From the NCBI GenBank assembly GCA_001692895.1, contig KV748177.1, forward strand, positions 806,001 through 870,000: a stretch of DNA of 64,000 nucleotides, in the 5' to 3' direction. Position numbers and translations under genes: made by a program. Shown here piece by piece: positions 10,501 through 22,287 of this stretch; the stretch's first letter is position 1; each line of letters opens with the position of its first letter. Origin of the DNA: Cenococcum geophilum 1.58. Lineage: Eukaryota; Ascomycota; Dothideomycetes; Gloniales; Gloniaceae. Below the pieces are notes generated by a model that had not been told where the DNA came from, did no database searches, and was given only the letters and a program-made list of their open reading frames with translations.

Positions 10501-13500
10501 ATTCCCAAGCTAAGATAGATTTACTAGTAGACTTATATAAATATATGGAGATCTAGAATTAATAGCGATAGTAAAGGGAAAGCTTTTTTAACTTATATAA
10601 AAGGGATTAGTAATAGACTATATAACGTAGTTCTAAATACTAGCAGCGTAAACTAAGTGGGACTAAAAGGCGTTAATAGCTTAGTATCGGCGAGGATTAA
10701 AAACTAAGGTTTAAAATATAATAATACCTATAAAAGACCCAAGCGATATAAAAAAATTGATTTAACAGGCTATTAAGATTAATAACTAGCTATACTAAAG
10801 CGATAAGAAGTATAAAACGTATTAGGGACTAATATATATAAGAAGGACACACTAATAGGTATTTAAACTATAGTATAGCGCAGAGCCAACAGACCTAAGG
10901 TATACTAAAGAATATAAAAATAGACGACTATAGAAACCTAGAGGATAAAAATTAAGTAATTAAAGGTCTAAGAAGTAGAGGCCAAACTAGGTATTTTAGT
11001 AGTAGAAGGTATTTAGGCGGACTCTATAGTAAAAAAAAGTGGTATAAAAAAGGAGTTTATATAAACTGCGGAAAATAAAGTTATTTTACTAGAGACTATA
11101 GAGGTAGTTAGTAGACAACGTATATATATAGAGGGGCGACAATATACTACAAGGAATAAAAGAATGTTTAATTAAAAGCTTTGCGTTTTATTATAATAAC
11201 GTATACTAAGTTTATAAGGACGCTAAGTATAGCGTAAGCTATTAGCTATAAGAGCCCAAGTTAAGAGGATTCTAGGGTATAAGAGAGTTAGATTTAAAAA
11301 AAAAAAAACTAGATTAACTTTATAAACTAGATTAGGACTAGAATAGTATAGCTAGCTAGTAGTTAGCGGAGAAGTTTCTTACGCACTAGTTCTACTAAGC
11401 TATAGGATCTAAAAATTAAGATAATTAGACTATAAATAGCGATAATAAGGCAATAAAGGCAGCTTATTAGGAGTATATAAACCTTAAGGACGTAATAATA
11501 AAGGTAGAGGTTAAATCTACTATAGAGGAAGGATTAATAATAGGGATTAAGACTCTATTAGACATAATATCTATTACTTTATAAGACGTAAGAGAAGTCA
11601 GATAGCGAGCTATTTTAGTACTTAATAAAGGCAAAAAGCTATAGACCTAAGATTTTTAAGATAGGATAAAATAAGCTTAAGGACCTATAATAAATAAAAA
11701 GACTAAAGTAGGGATATAACTTAGAAAGGAGTTAAAGGCACCTATATTAGGTAAATAAGATATTTAGTCTTAGAGTTAAATAGCTAATACCGGAATTATA
11801 AAATTTAAAAATCTAGAGGATTTAATAGCTAGATATATACTAGGAAAAGACTAAAAGAATTTAAAATTTAAATTAAAGTGTAGTAAGAATAGTAAGGATA
11901 CTACAGACTAAAGATACTAGGTAAGCTAAAAATAGCCTTAAAAAGGTTACTAATAGGCCTAAAATAGGTACGTTAAGAGTAAAATAGTTTAAAGAACTAA
12001 AATAAGAAAAGAACCTAGGAGTTCTAACTAAATTTAAAGAATGGTATATAAAGGGTTATTATAAAGCAGCAATAATAAGATATTTTCTTATAGATAGATT
12101 ATATACGCTTATAAAGCTATATTAAAAGTAATATAGGCAGTAATATAATAATAATTAGGAATATTTCTACCTATAGCCAAACTAAAGAGTTATCTAAGAC
12201 TAAGTAATTATAGAAAGACGTATAAGTTATATTAAAGGAGTATTAATTATAACGTCTAAAAATCTAGAAAAGGATTAGAGGACTAAAGATAAGAAAGATA
12301 GATCTTAATACCTATAAATAAAAGACTAACGTTTAGATTAGCTAAATAAAGGTTTAAGCTTAAAAGTAAAGATAAGCTAAGAGTTAACCTAAAGCACCTA
12401 GCGTATTATATATTAGTATAAATTATATATATTAATAATATATACAATATATACAAAAACCTAAAAGAAAATAATTAGAAATACCCTATTAGGATATATT
12501 AGGCGCTAAATAGGCGGTAATGTTAGAATATTAGGTATATATACGGCTAGCATTTAGTAAAAGTTTAGGAGTTAAATAACTTAATACTTTAACTAAAAAA
12601 AATTCCTTGCAGAAAAATACGTAAATAAATAATAGTAGTAGGAGTACCTAGAAAATATATATCTATAGTATATTAAGAATAAAAAAATAAACTAGGTATT
12701 AGCTAAAAAAAAAGCTAAGTATAGTAGGATTAAGTAGCTAATAATTAGGAAAAGTAAAGGCCTATAAAACTAGAAGAAGTTAGTAGTAAAGCCTTAAACC
12801 TTTAACGGAATTTAAGGATAACACCTAAATTTATAAGTAAATTAGTAAAATTAATAGTTTAAAGTATTAATAGATAGTAAAGTAATAAGGAACTATATCT
12901 TACTATAATAGTAAAAAGGATAGGGCTACTATATAAGCAAAAGGAGCACCTTTATTTATTAGTTATAATTTTAAGAGATCTAATAGCCTATAGAGGAGAT
13001 ATTATAAATCTTAAAATAGGACCTATTTAAATAACTATTAAAGGAAGATAAATTAAGATATTTTTTAATATCCTACTATTAAGACGGGATAAGACAGTAC
13101 TAGAAATGCCTTAGTTATAAAAATATAATCTAAAAATTAATTAAGTTATAGATTAGATTAATATTAGAGATACTTAATAATATAAGAGGCGTATAGTAAT
13201 TAAGTTAATATAGTACTAAGTTAGAGCAATATATAAGGAAACTAAAAAAGGGTCATCCTATATATTAAAAAGATACTATAAATATAGTAAAAAGCTATTA
13301 AAGTATATAGTATAGGACTATAAGATAGAATTAGAACTAAAAATAAGTTTAAAGTTTTTTCTAATTTATAAGTTAACTAAAGAAGAGTTAGGAGCACTTA
13401 AAGAGTTTATTTTTTAAAAAAATCTATAAAAGGGATATATTAAACTATTATAGTTATTAGTAGGATATCTAGTACTATTTATACTAAAGAAAAATAGAAA

Positions 13501-13971
13501 GCTTAGACTATATATTAACTATAAATAGTTAAACAGTATTACTAGAAAGGATAGGTATTCTTTACCTTTAATTAGTAAAATCTAAAATAAAATAAGTAAT
13601 ATATAAATCTTTATAAAGATAAATTTAAGATAGATATATTATTAAATTAGGATTAAAAAGGGTAATAAATAAAAGGCAGTCTTTAGGTTAAAGGAAAGGT
13701 TATATAAACTATTAGTTATATAATTCGGACTTCTAAATATACTAGTAATATTTTAAAAGCGGACTAATAACGTAGTAGGAGAATACTTAGATAAGTTTAT
13801 TATAGTATACCTTAATAATAATATTATCTACTTAATAACTAAGGAAAAACACGGAGAATATATTAAATAGGTCTTAAAGAGACTATAAGAAGAATAAATA
13901 TTAATAGTAATTAAAAAATGTAAGTTCTTTATAAAGAAGATAGATTTTATTAGATTTATTATTAAATTAAG
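10501..13971 (+). pseudogene. Gypsy-1 gag C-terminus, protease and RT (RIP-degraded)
   Basis: Continues gag with IYGDLELIA and VIDYITQFQILAAQTKWD (a conserved chromovirus-like gag stretch). It then has a zinc knuckle remnant (NCGKQSYFTRDYRG, about 11065-11105), a protease remnant (LIDSKVIRNYIL, family LVDSGA-type, about 12870-12905) and RT (LRLYINYKQLNSIT near 13505; active-site box YLNNNIIY near 13805, family YLDDILIY). Both active-site Asp are now Asn, as expected from G-to-A RIP. It is interrupted at 13971 by Copia-2 within the RT (IIKLS), and the next codon is at 24840. Confidence 0.85.
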
Positions 13972-14141
13972 TGTCGGAACATTAATCACGTGACGTAGTC
14001 ACGGGACTACGAAGCGAGACTAACTGTCTAACCTTAGAGCAACCCCTTTCTTCTAGATAATAATTAACTACTAACTTCAAAACCGCATACATACCACTAT
14101 AAGTAATATTCGTGCACGTTAATAAAGCAAGTATACCAACA
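13972..14141 (+). repeat. 5' LTR of Copia-2
   Basis: TGTCGGAACATTAATCACGT to CCAACA, followed by CTAATCAGTAGACGTATAG. The 3' LTR at 24665-24834 matches over its full length, with differences dominated by C/T and G/A. Confidence 0.92.
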
Positions 14142-14182
14142 CTAATCAGTAGACGTATAGATTAGGAAATACGCAATAGCAA

Positions 14183-14460
14183 AGCTTAAAACCACATATT
14201 GGCTTAACTGCTAACGCATTAAATTGCAGAGCTATCGCCCTATTTTAGTTAAAGGAGAAAACTATATTACCCTTAAAGCTTAAAACTATGTATTAGCTTA
14301 ACTACTAACGCGTTAAATCGCCTAGAGAACCGTATCTTTACTTAGAGAGAGCTACGTTATCCTTAAAGCTTAAAACCACGTATTAACTTAACTATTAACG
14401 CGTCAAATCGCCTAGAGGACCATATCTTTGCTAAGAATCGTCTATAGTATTTAAGAACTG
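14183..14460 (+). repeat. Three tandem units of about 91 bp in Copia-2 leader
   Basis: AAAGCTTAAAACCACATATT-type starts recur at about 14183, 14275 and 14366, each followed by TTAACT(G/A)CTAACGCRTTAAAT. They lie between the 5' LTR and gag, so they are an untranslated-leader repeat rather than coding. Confidence 0.75.
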
Positions 14461-15934
14461 TAAATTCGTTAATAGGACACGTACATACCTTTACATCTTT
14501 ACCTTAAACCCAATAACTACCCTCACACCTACCCTTATATACTAAGACACGACAGTATAGAAATTAACTAAAAGGAAAGAATTACTAAATACGGCTATAG
14601 AATTAACTTAGAAACGGCTATAGATAACGACCTAACGGAGTATATAGAGACTAAGATATACCTATATATACAATCTAACCTTACAGACTTTGCATTATAG
14701 ATAGTATTTTAGGAAGACTTTAAGAACTTTACGCCGGAGACCTTTAAACAAGTACAATTTAATACTAGAATAGGAATCCGTTAATACCTAGTTAAGAGAG
14801 GAGTATATATTATTAAGTAAGATAAGAGATACTCCCTTAGTAAGGTGCTAACGGACGTTATTAATAAAGAAGAGTTTTATAAATGGACGGATAAGGAGCT
14901 TATTACGGCCCTTATAGAGGTAAAGCTAATAATTATAATAACTCTGTAAGACTAACTTAATTTAACCTTAGACAAGCTTACTATACCTCTAGCCCCACCA
15001 CCACTACTAGCTACTCCACTAACTTCACTAGCTATTCTAGCTGCTATACTACTAGCTACTCTAGTTACGGCACCGCCAGCTACTCTAATTACTACCCCTA
15101 CTACCCCTACTACCCCTTCTAGTCCTTAATTCTCTAATTACAACTAAATCTATGCTCTTTTTTTTTTTTTTTTATATCCATTGTATTATACTACGTACAA
15201 TACTACGCATGCAGCCTCTAGGCTATGGCGCTATAGTTCTATATATATGAATCCTTCCTAGGCAGCTTAACATGTACTAGTAGCTAAGTGGACACTCTAG
15301 CCCGTTTTTAAATACTAGGGGAGTCCTAGCCTATTGGTGTTTTGTCCTAATATTTTGCTTACTATGGTCCAGTTTATACTAAGAAAATCACACGAAAATC
15401 CTAGCTCTTTTATCTATTTCTGCCGTATTCTACCGTTCCTAGAGTAAAAAAAGCGCTCTAAAAGGTAGATTTTTAACGTAGTTTTGCATATAAGAATAAG
15501 AGAAACCATATAGCTTACTAGCTTGAAAGTAGCTACCAATTACCCCTATACGACTGTTTAATTCTGTACCCTATTCCTTCTCCTTACTAAAGAAATGGGT
15601 AGGGAATTAGTAATTAGTAGGTACTCTCCCCAAAAGTAACCTACTAATTCTAGATTTACGCTCTAGAAAACGGGTATTTTATAAGGGCGAACCTCGTTAC
15701 GTAAACCCACTCCTATAGGAAAATTTTTATGAGGTTGTCTTGTATAGGGTATAAACACCAATTCGCCTATATACCTTATATTTAACGTACTAAAGTAACA
15801 CGGGCCGGCCCCCTTCCCCTATCCCCTACTATAGCTACCCTAGTAGTGCATTGTCTGCGGTACGCCTGCGGTGCGCCTGCGGTACGCCTGCGGTCCTCTA
15901 TAGTTTNATTACCTATAGCGCGACAGCCGTGGAC

Positions 15935-16480
15935 CGGTTGTAGTAGAGGTCGTCTGCTCTGCAGCAGACTGGTTGTAGAGGAGGTCGTCTGCCCTGCAGC
16001 AGACTGGTTGTAGAGGAGGTCGTCTGCCCTGCGGCAGACGGGTTGTAGAGGAGGTCGTCTGCCCTGCAGCAGACGGGTTGTAGAGGAGGTTGTCTGCCCT
16101 GCAGCAGACGGGTTGTAGTGGAGGTCGTCTGCCATGCAGCAGACGGGTTGTAGTGGAGGTCGTCTGCCCTGCAGCAGACGGTTGTAGTGGAGGTCGTCTG
16201 CCCTGCGGCAGACGGGTTGTAGAGGAGGTCGTCTGCCCTGCGGCAGACGGGTTGTAGAGGAGGTCGTCTGCCCTGCGGCAGACTGGTTGTAGTGGAGGTT
16301 CGTCTGCCCTGCGGCAGACGGGTTGTAGAGGAGTTCGTCTTGCCCTGCGGCAGACGGGTTGTAGAGGGAGGTCGTCTGCCCTGCGGCAGACTGGTTGTAG
16401 TGGAGGTCGTCTGCCCTGCGGCAGACTGGTTGTAGTGGAGGTCGTCTGCTCTGTGGCAGACCGGTTGTGGTGGAATCGTT
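15935..16480. repeat. 35-bp minisatellite, about 15 copies, hairpin in each unit
   Basis: The unit contains GGTTGTAGAGGAGGTCGTCT followed by GCCCTGCGGCAGAC. Within each unit GTCTGCC and GGCAGAC pair around CTGC, so every repeat can form a 7-bp stem. A few units show 1-bp insertions (about 16295-16370). The predicted frames 15782-16135 and 15909-16667 are repeat artefacts; a single N lies at 15907. Confidence 0.9.
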
Positions 16481-16539
16481 GGTTGTGGTGGCTAGCGTCG
16501 TGGTGACGTGTCTTTAGGGGGTATACAACGGCGGCGCCC

Positions 16540-16690
16540 TTGCGACGACGGACGGAGGAGCAAAGGGGAGGCGACGGACGGAGGAGCAAAGGGGAGGCGA
16601 CGGACGGAGGAGCAAAGGGGAGGCGACGGACGGAGGAGCAAAGGGGAGGCGACGGACGGAGGAGCAAAGGGGAGGCGACGGACGGAGGCA
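16540..16690. repeat. 26-bp minisatellite, five to six copies
   Basis: Near-identical units GGAGGAGCAAAGGGGAGGCG plus ACGGAC. The near-perfect identity implies recent expansion. The frame 16508-16822 spanning it is not supported as a gene. Confidence 0.9.
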
Positions 16691-17344
16691 GGTAGTTATA
16701 TATTAGCTAGTAGTGCTAGTAATACAGTAGAGTTCGACATGCCCGCTTATCTAGGCCTCTACCCCAGTTTTCCAGTGGCTTCGTCACATCTATTGGACAC
16801 CTCACATACCTTCTACGGTTAAGGCCCGGCTAAAAACCTCTCCCGCCTGCGTAACTCCTGTTTGCTTCTTAAGCACATCTCACTGGCATACCGTCCTCGC
16901 GAATAAACGGCTCTGTCTATTAATGTACCGACACGCGCATCCGTTCTCTTGAGCCACGTAGTAGTCTCTCTGGCCAGGACGTAATCCTGCCTACTTACTA
17001 GGTGTATTAGGGGTTAGAGCCTAGCTAAAGGGTAAAGTCCCTAGAGCCAGCAGTGGCTACTACGCACTACGCCCTGCGGGAGGCTAGTAGTAGTATAGGG
17101 GCGCAACACCCTACACTACTGCTAAGTCCCCGTTTTGCGTTGCCTGTAAGAGTCTCCTTATAATAAGCCGACTGTGTCTTGTAGGAGGGGGCTATAGACG
17201 CCAGGTCCCGTGCCAGGCAACCTACTCCCCCCTCTCCTACTAACTAAGCTTGTGTCCCCCCTTTCTATAAGCTGTGCCTGTGTCTCTAACTGTCGAGTTC
17301 TCGTCTAACTGGCCTATATTTCCTTAGAGCCTCCCCATATATAT

Positions 17345-17800
17345 GCATACTAGGTTGCGTGCACTACGCCTATTAAGACTCTTCTGTAAGTCGCCTTATA
17401 TGCATGCGTTAGGTTGCGTGCACCACGCCTATTAAGACCCTCCTATAAGTTACCTGTCGACTATGTCGAACGCTATAGGGCCGTCAAAGCTGGCCTGTGT
17501 TTCCGCTGCCTAGAGCTTTGCCCGTGTTTCTACCTCATTGAGCTGTTTGGTCGCTGTCGCGTCGCTGTTGCGTTGCTATTGCGTCGCTGTCGCTATCGTC
17601 TAGGTTGCGCGTACTACGCCTATTAAGACCCTCTTCTAAGTTACCTGGGTGTACCGGATACTAGATAGGCCCTCGTAGAGGGGCCTTAACAAGTTCTCTA
17701 GGCAGGGCCTTAATAAGTTCTTTGCGGTGGCCTTTGGGCCTTAATAAGTTTCGTATGAGGTGCCTGTAACGCGTTAACCTTAATAAGTTCTTATAAGCAG
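17345..17800. repeat. Dispersed short direct repeats inside the poly(A) retroposon
   Basis: Three copies of AGGTTGCGYGYACYACGCCT plus ATTAAGACYCT (about 17351, 17411 and 17602), then about five copies of CCTTAAYAAGTTC between 17683 and 17795. They resemble a spacer or promoter-type repeat array rather than coding sequence. Confidence 0.65.
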
Positions 17801-18026
17801 AGGTTCCCTACGTCCTTGCCGCATTGCGATCTTAGAGCTAGTGCAAGCCTAAGGGTGTCCTATTATACGCCTAGGGCGCGTTTACGTCGACTGGCTGAAT
17901 AAGGCCAGTTTCGGGCCTGGCTGTAAGCCAGGTAGTTGTATATCGGGTGGTTTTCGTATCCTAGTTTCCCTTAATAGGCCTCCCTAGATGGTAGAACAGG
18001 AGCCTTAAGCGGAGGCAGTAAGGCTC

Positions 18027-18095
18027 CTGGTGTTGTTGAGGGCGATGCATTATATGATGCTTCGTACGCGTCGCGAGCTCAACACCACCGAACCG
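18027..18095. other. Long hairpin near the 5' end of the poly(A) retroposon
   Basis: GGTGTTGTTGAG pairs with CTCAACACCACC (one mismatch) across about 45 nt. It is located about 130-200 bp inside the element's 5' end. No function can be assigned. Confidence 0.45.
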
Positions 18096-20606
18096 CGACG
18101 ACAGCGCGCTGTATTTGCTGCGGCGGCTTCCTACCATTGCCTCTGCACTTAGCTATCGAAAGGAACAATTTCCTGATGATGTTTCCACCCGCGGCGACGT
18201 GGACGCGTGTAGTAGGACTTCGCGGGCAATCTATGCTCTTATTAACCAACTACTATAGCTAAAAGAGTAGTAACTGCAGCAGCTATAGTAACCGTAGCAG
18301 CTATATATATATATACTACCTAAACCAGCCGTGCTTAGTATAGAGTAAGGACCTAGATATAGTAAGGAGGTAGCTATAATTATAAAGATCTATACAGACG
18401 ACCAAAAGTACAATAGAGTTAATAACAGCTTTAACTTTAAGCTAACTATCTTCTATAACATCTATAAGAGATCTAGCTTACCACTAAAAGGCTATATAGT
18501 GGCATTCCCTAGTATACTAAAAGGGCTTGCTTAGGACCACTACTATAATAGTAACTTTAAGTTAAGACCTTTTACGGAAGCCTGCAACTATATATAACAA
18601 TTCTTTAAAGGGCCAGAATACTACTATAAGAACCTTATAGAGTGAAATAGTATAACCCTCTAAGGAGTTATAGACAAGAACCCTAATAGGTTAATCTATT
18701 AGAACTTCTAACTACTTATAAATAAGCTGCTAAAGTAACGTTATAGACTATACCTAGACTTCTATATAAACCGCATTTTTATAAATAAGCTGGTTACTGC
18801 TTACTAGGGAGTACTAGTATGCCGTATTACTATCTCTAACCCTTTAGAAGACCTCTCTTAATTAATTAGTAAGCTATAATCCTCTATTATTATGTAGGAA
18901 AAAGAATACCCCCCATAGGCCTTAATAAGATTATCTTACTAAGCCTTTTTTACGGATTAATGTTACTACTAAAATAACCAAAATTAAGACTAAAACACTA
19001 GTCGCTATGGCAGCAATTGCCCCTATAGAACTAACGGTAGACTAAAGGCTAAGTGCTACGTCTATAAGAGGGAGGACTGCCGTTTATAGAAATATATAGA
19101 GGAGGAGTGTAATTAGTCCAGAGACGACTATAAGAGACGTTTTATTAATATTAAGGGCCGCAATAAGGGTAACTTTAACAACTACTTTAAATAATACGTC
19201 GCCGCCTATAAAAGAGATAAAGAGAATAACTTAGACTTTAAAGCCTATACATACAACGCTAATAACTCTGGGAGTAATGCCAGAGAACCTAATAATAGTT
19301 CTACCTACATTACTACCTTTAGAACGCTTACTATAAAGAAAGCAACCTCTATAAGCGTAGAGCTAGCTAATAAGGCTTATACGCACCTATTTACGGCTTT
19401 AATACTTACTATAGAGTCTACTACGGAGCCTTACACGGAGACCGACCCATTTGCCTATAGTACGGCTATAGCCACAGCGTTATAGTATACCTTAATGGTC
19501 TTTATAGGAATTATAATTAATATAGGTGCTTCGCGCAAGTCTATAGCTAGCTATAGTTAATTATAAGCTCTATAGGCCGTAGATAAGTCCGTAAGTCTTA
19601 ACACGTTAACTAAGGGCTAAGTAACTGTCTAACTTAGGATTAGAGCCTCTACGTCTATCGGAACTATAGACGTTAACAGCCCTATAGGCAAGGTATAATT
19701 CCATATCATTAAAGTAGATACTCCCTTTTTACTTTACTTAGTAGATATAGATAGACTCTATATTAAATACAATAACCTAAAGGACGTTATTATTACTCGC
19801 ACTAAAAAGGTGCTAGTGGTTAGACGATTTAGCTACCCATTTCTCTTATAAAGCTTCTCCTTATAGTCCTATTTTATTAAGTCTTTTAATACAAACCCTT
19901 GCTATTTAACCGACGTAGAACTACAACGCCTATACCATCAATTTAGTTACCTATTAGTTAATAAACTATAAAAGCTTCTTAATAAGACTAGTTACGGCTA
20001 TAACACTAATAGATCTGCTATTAAAGAGCTAACTAAACTCTACCACTATCGTTAGAAGTTTAGCAGATCTCTAGGTAGATTTTACTTCACCTTATAAGAC
20101 GACGTTAATTTTAATTATAATATTATTGTTAACATTATATATATTAACGGCTTCCCCCTACTATACGTAGTTAATAAAGTAACTTAATTTTAAGCTGGTA
20201 GATGGCTACAAGATATTAGCGCCAAGCACACTTAGGACATTCTACAAATATGCTAGATTAACAGCTATTTAGGACTACCAGACTTAATCACTATAGACAC
20301 TAGGAAGAACTTTATTAGTAAGGAGTTTAAACACTATACTACTACTATAGGAGCAACCACAAAGTTAGTTCCGGTCAAATTATATAATTCTATTAGAATG
20401 GTAGAACGCTACTATAGTCCGCTACAACGAGCCTACCAAATCATTACAACTAAAATCCCTAAAATTAGCAAGGAGATGGCCCTATAAATAGCCTTTAAAG
20501 CCATTAATAATACGGCTAGCCTAAAAGGCCTAGTCCTTACACTCCTAGTCTTTAGAGCTTACCCCCAAATAGTTAAATCGGACGCGCCATTACCTTTAGT
20601 TATATA

Positions 20607-22287
20607 ATAATAATTCATTGCTTAACGTCCAATTTAGATCCCTATTGGGCCCACGCGGACTACTCCTTATTTATATATGGGGAGAAAACTCTATTTAAGA
20701 AAAATGAGAAAACCCCGTAATCCATCTCCCCGCCTTTTGGGACTCGCCTACTTAGCGCCTACGAGTCGCCTATAGTGCTCTACTACCTTACTATTTAACC
20801 TCCTTAGAAACCACTACTGCCGTAACAAGCCTACAGACGCGCTAGTATTATAAACTATTACTCTACTACTATAGAGTTACTAGGGGGTACCTGCTGCTCG
20901 CCCCCTTACCTTTTATTACTATTTCCCTTGCAACCCGGAACTGATTTAGTATATTTTAACTAATAAGCCACTAGGTAACCGCCTTAAGGCCTTTTTATAT
21001 TAAGAGTAGTGTATTATAGTTCTTTGTGCTAGCTGCTGAGAGCATTATTTCTTAATTGGTGTATAGGGGGTATAGTAGTATTACGTGTTTTAGTGTCTGT
21101 TTTAGCTAGCTACATTTATATCTTAGGCTACCTACTAGGACACCCACCCAGTAAAGCCAATCTTTTAGTCCTATTATTCCTGTTCTTAAGAGTGTTGCTA
21201 TTATATTTTCTGCCTTTATTAGGCCTTCTTAGAGCCCTTAGGTATTTACCCCCTATAGCGTTAACTATGCTATAGCTTAGGTTCGTCTTACCTAAGTTAG
21301 CCTCTGTACCTTTAACTTTTATTTACCTCTTTAGTGTTAGTCCAACTAGTATTATATTACGGTAGATGGTTTTCCAGTATTCTTGCGTATTCTACTTTAG
21401 CTCCTTTCTCTATCTTATTATTATCTTTACTAACCTCTTACGCGTCTCCCTTTCTCCTCTATATAGGCCTGGGCCCTAAAGCGGCACTATTCTTTTTCTG
21501 CTTTCTTTACCTGTTTCTCTAATATTTTTTCCCTACTTTAGGGTTATTGGTTTATTCTCCTACGGGGCACCCTAGGGTCCCTCTATAGTTTACTTAGGCG
21601 TGTCTTAATGTACTTTGTAATATTAGAGTTGCGTTTATTTTGCGTTTTTTATATTACAGCGGCTTTAATATGTAACTGTAGGGGGGGAATATTGGATTCC
21701 TTCTCAAGCAGTGCTGTGGCCGTTCGCTTATACCCGCCTATAATACTTTAGAGGCAGGCTATCTGGACCTTTTAAAGTGGTTTAAGGAGTGATTTAGGGG
21801 GGCCCTTCTTAGTTTCTCCAATGGCCCAAATACTGGATCTATATGTCATGGTTGGCTGGACGACTGCTATATATAGTAGGCGTGACCTCTAGCAGGTAGT
21901 TATATATTAGCTAGTAATATAGTAGAGTTTAATATATCTACTTATTTAGGCCTCTACCCCAGTTTTCTAGTGCTTTGGTCCCAAACTATAAGCAGTTGGC
22001 TGCCACCACTAATTGCGGGGAATTTCACCAGTTCTTTTGGATATCTTATAACGGTATTACCCGAGTACCAGTCTACCCCCCAGTAGTCTGTATAAGAGTT
22101 TCCTCCTAGAGTTGGTACGCTTTCGCACGGCTTGGGAGCCTTCTATAGCCTCTAGTTTTACGCCTTCTTTATTATTTCCGCCGGTGTAGGTATAAGCTGC
22201 CGTTTCTAGGGGTTGTAACTCCTATCTTCGCGCCTACTGACGTAATCCTACGGAGGCGTCGTAGCTGCATCCTGCAATATAGTTGGC
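20607..22287 (-). mobile_element. Retroposon inserted in Copia-2 integrase, 1.68 kb
   Basis: Perfect 15-bp TSD ACCTTTAGTTATATA (20592-20606 and 22288-22302). Removal restores the integrase frame. Its 3' terminal segment (minus-strand end, 20607-20680) is related to the ends of the 8510-9539 and 62676-63697 copies (GCCCACGCGGACTACTCC block) but the tail is (TTA)n-like and the body diverges. A segment at 21892-21972 matches 16688-16777 of the poly(A) retroposon. Short open frames at 21093-21275 and 21334-21522 have no recognisable domain and are probably chance. Confidence 0.8.

Larger units (their letters stand above)
15160..18227 (-). mobile_element. Poly(A) retroposon of unknown class, 3.07 kb
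   Basis: Starts with a run of about 14 T on the plus strand, i.e. a 3' poly(A) tail on the minus strand. It is flanked by the 13-bp TSD AATCTATGCTCTT (15147-15159 and 18228-18240). Removing it and one TSD restores Copia-2 gag. These are hallmarks of LINE-machinery retroposition. No RT, endonuclease or other long frame is recognisable. Instead it carries a 35-bp and a 26-bp minisatellite, short direct repeats and a terminal hairpin. GC content is clearly higher than in its host and CpA/TpG dinucleotides are common, so it has been RIPped little or arrived after the main RIP episode. It could be a LARD-like derivative or a retroposed noncoding transcript. Confidence 0.75.

Noticed and set aside
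15935-16690. CRISPR-like array
   Set aside because: Repeats are contiguous minisatellite units without unique spacers, in a eukaryotic transposon context.
15782-16822. Basic and Arg-rich proteins over the minisatellites
   Set aside because: Pure translation of tandem repeats; one frame even includes an N and frame-shifting unit variants.
16690-18227. rDNA or tRNA genes in the GC-richer stretch
   Set aside because: No recognisable 18S/5.8S/28S blocks or tRNA A/B boxes; the short repeats belong to the poly(A) retroposon.
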